Positions 61,913-64,000 of a stretch of DNA of 64,000 nucleotides are shown one piece after another. Positions within the stretch are counted from its first letter, which is position 1. Each line of letters begins with the position of its first letter. The stretch covers positions 1-64,000 of the forward strand of contig CANGHD010000001.1 in assembly GCA_947453525.1 (NCBI GenBank), in the 5' to 3' direction. Source of the DNA: Paracoccaceae bacterium (lineage in GTDB: Bacteria; Pseudomonadota; Alphaproteobacteria; Rhodobacterales; Rhodobacteraceae). The position numbers and the translations under genes are program-made. The notes under the pieces were generated by a model, which worked only from the letters and a program-made list of their open reading frames with translations, had not been told where the DNA came from and ran no database searches.

Positions 61913-63202
61913 TCAGCGGTCTTTCACATCGACATAATCGCGCTGGGTCGGCCCAATGTACAGCTGACGCGGACGGCCGATCTTGCCGGCATCGGTGATC
62001 ATTTCCTTCCACTGGCTGATCCAGCCGACGGTGCGCGAAATCGCGAAGATCGGGGTGAACATCGCGGTCGGGAAACCCATCGCCTCAAGGATGATGCCGG
62101 AATAGAAGTCGACGTTGGGGTAGAGCTTCTTGGAGATGAAGTAATCGTCCGACAGGGCGATCCGCTCCAGTTCTTTGGCGACTTGCAGGGTCGGGTTGTT
62201 GTGGCTTCCCAGAAGCTCCAGCACCTCGTCCGCCGATTCCTTCATCACCGTCGCGCGCGGGTCGAAGTTCTTGTAGACCCGGTGGCCGAAGCCCATCAGG
62301 CGGAAGCCCGAGTTCTTGTCTTTGGCACGGGCGATGTATTCCGGAATGCGGTCGACGGTGCCGATCTCGCGCAGCATTTCAAGGCAGGCTTGGTTCGCAC
62401 CGCCATGCGCAGGCCCCCAAAGGCAGGCAATGCCCGCGGCGATGCAGGCGAAGGGGTTGGCACCCGACGACCCCGCCAGACGCACGGTCGAAGTCGAGGC
62501 GTTCTGCTCATGATCGGCGTGCAGCATCATGATCCGGTCGAGCGCCTTTTCGAGGATCGGGTTCACCACATAGTCTTCCGCCGGAACGGCAAAGCACATG
62601 TTCAGGAAGTTGCCCGCGTAGGACAGGCTGTTCTTCGGATACACGAAGGGCTGGCCGACCGAGTATTTGTAGGCCATCGCCGCAATGGTGGGCAGCTTGG
62701 CGATCATCCGGATCGCGGCCACTTCGCGCTGCCACGGGTCGTTGATGTCCAGCGAGTCGTGATAGAAGGCCGACATGGCACCGACCACGCCCACCATGGT
62801 CGCCATCGGGTGGCTGTCACGGCGGAACCCACGGAAGAAATAGTGCATCTGTTCATGCACCATCGTGTGCCGCGTCACGCGGTTGCGGAAGTCTTCCAAC
62901 TGGTCTGCCGTCGGAAGTTCGCCGTACAAGAGCAGAAAACACACCTCCAGATGCGAGCTTTCCTTGGCCAACTGGTCAATCGGATAGCCACGATACAGAA
63001 GTTGGCCCTTGTCGCCGTCAATATAGGTAATCGCACTTTTGCAGGCAGCGGTCGAGGTGAAGCCGGGATCATAGGTGAAGATGTCCGCCTCGTCATACAG
63101 CTTGCGGATGTCGACCACATCAGGCCCCATTGTGGGCGACAGGATGGGCAGGTCATAGGTCTGGCCATTGAGGCTCAGTGTCGCGGTCTTGTCAGCACAC
63201 AT
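61913..63202 (-). CDS. gltA: Citrate synthase
   Basis: [21 protein letters not shown]...[47 protein letters not shown]. Confidence 0.97.
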   Translation of the reverse strand: MCADKTATLSLNGQTYDLPILSPTMGPDVVDIRKLYDEADIFTYDPGFTSTAACKSAITYIDGDKGQLLYRGYPIDQLAKESSHLEVCFLLLYGELPTADQLEDFRNRVTRHTMVHEQMHYFFRGFRRDSHPMATMVGVVGAMSAFYHDSLDINDPWQREVAAIRMIAKLPTIAAMAYKYSVGQPFVYPKNSLSYAGNFLNMCFAVPAEDYVVNPILEKALDRIMMLHADHEQNASTSTVRLAGSSGANPFACIAAGIACLWGPAHGGANQACLEMLREIGTVDRIPEYIARAKDKNSGFRLMGFGHRVYKNFDPRATVMKESADEVLELLGSHNNPTLQVAKELERIALSDDYFISKKLYPNVDFYSGIILEAMGFPTAMFTPIFAISRTVGWISQWKEMITDAGKIGRPRQLYIGPTQRDYVDVKDR

Positions 63203-63315
63203 CTTGCGTCCCCCATTGGGAGCCTCGGCCCGTGGCAGCGGGCTTCGGCGGATCACGTCCTTTGCAGATGCAGAGGCCATAGTACGCGGCCGCAGCATCC
63301 AAGACCGAAGAGGCG

Positions 63316-64000
63316 TCAGCCAGCCGCCTCGCTCAATCTTGCAACTGTTTCGTCACGTCCAAGTAACAGCATCATGTCATAGACACTCGGCGTCGCGGTT
63401 CGTCCGGCAATTGCGGCCCGCAAGGGCTGCGCCAGCTTGCCGAATCCGATACCAGCCTCGGTCGCGGCGGCGGTCAGGATATGCTCCAGCTCCGCTTTCT
63501 CCCAAATACCATTTTGCAACTGCAGCGTCAACGCGCGCAGTATACCACGGGATACCGCGTCAAGATGCACTGCCGCCGCAGCATCCGGAACGATGGGGCG
63601 CGAGGCCAGGGCAAATTCCGCCTTATCAAGCAGTTCCGGGAAGGTCTTCGCGCGATCCTTGAGGCAATACATCGCCCTCAGCAGCAGGTCATGTTGGGCT
63701 TGGGTCAGCGGCGGTTTGCCGGCCACCCCCAGATAAGCCTCAAGTTCACGCAGCAGCGCAGCATCGTCCGCCTTGGCGATATGCTGGCCGCAGGTGTGTT
63801 CCAGCTTCTTGAAATCGAGCCGGGCCGGCGCGCGGCCGATCCCGTCAAGGTCGAACATCGCCATGGCCTCGTCGCTGGTAAAAATCTCGGCATCGCCATG
63901 GGCCCAACCGAGTCGCGTCAGGTAGTTGCGCATCCCGGCAGCGGGATAGCCCATCACCTGATACTCTTCGACGCCCAAGGCCCCGTGCCGTTTGGACAGT
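63316..64000 (-). CDS. gltX: Glutamyl-tRNA synthetase, C-terminal part (N-terminus outside window)
   Basis: [40 protein letters not shown] runs off the window end. Confidence 0.93.
   Translation of the reverse strand, partial: LSKRHGALGVEEYQVMGYPAAGMRNYLTRLGWAHGDAEIFTSDEAMAMFDLDGIGRAPARLDFKKLEHTCGQHIAKADDAALLRELEAYLGVAGKPPLTQAQHDLLLRAMYCLKDRAKTFPELLDKAEFALASRPIVPDAAAAVHLDAVSRGILRALTLQLQNGIWEKAELEHILTAAATEAGIGFGKLAQPLRAAIAGRTATPSVYDMMLLLGRDETVARLSEAAG

Overview
GC-rich alphaproteobacterial chromosome segment, Rhodobacteraceae-like by gene content and order. Housekeeping blocks: tpiA; ssb; miaA / pyrH-frr-uppS-cdsA-dxr-rseP-bamA-skp-fabZ-lpxA-lpxI-lpxB; trpGD; trpE-ppiD; valS; gltA; gltX. Accessory content: a SatD-like/DUF3307 pair, a SOUL/VIT/BON/Dps-like stress or iron neighbourhood, an EmrAB-type efflux locus, a peptide-type ABC transporter, and a surface-glycan-like insertion between trpG and trpE. 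That insertion holds a sulfotransferase-TPR-GT2-RgpF mosaic, a second sulfotransferase and a decayed RTX gene. Most interesting: (1) four 16-bp inverted repeats (CAAGCC-N4-GGCTTG type) at 28/29/29-bp spacing that fill the 91-bp gap upstream of the satD-like HTH gene; (2) a dispersed intergenic element, about 8 copies, made of a GC hairpin plus GGGATATTTGGGCCAAGATGAAA, one copy of which supplies the miaA start codon; (3) a Dps-family protein that seems to have lost all five canonical ferroxidase ligands; (4) two pseudogenes whose frameshifts can be read directly (alpha/beta hydrolase and RTX C-terminus). No CRISPR, rRNA, tRNA or intact transposase was recognised. All assignments are by eye from motifs and context; no searches were run.
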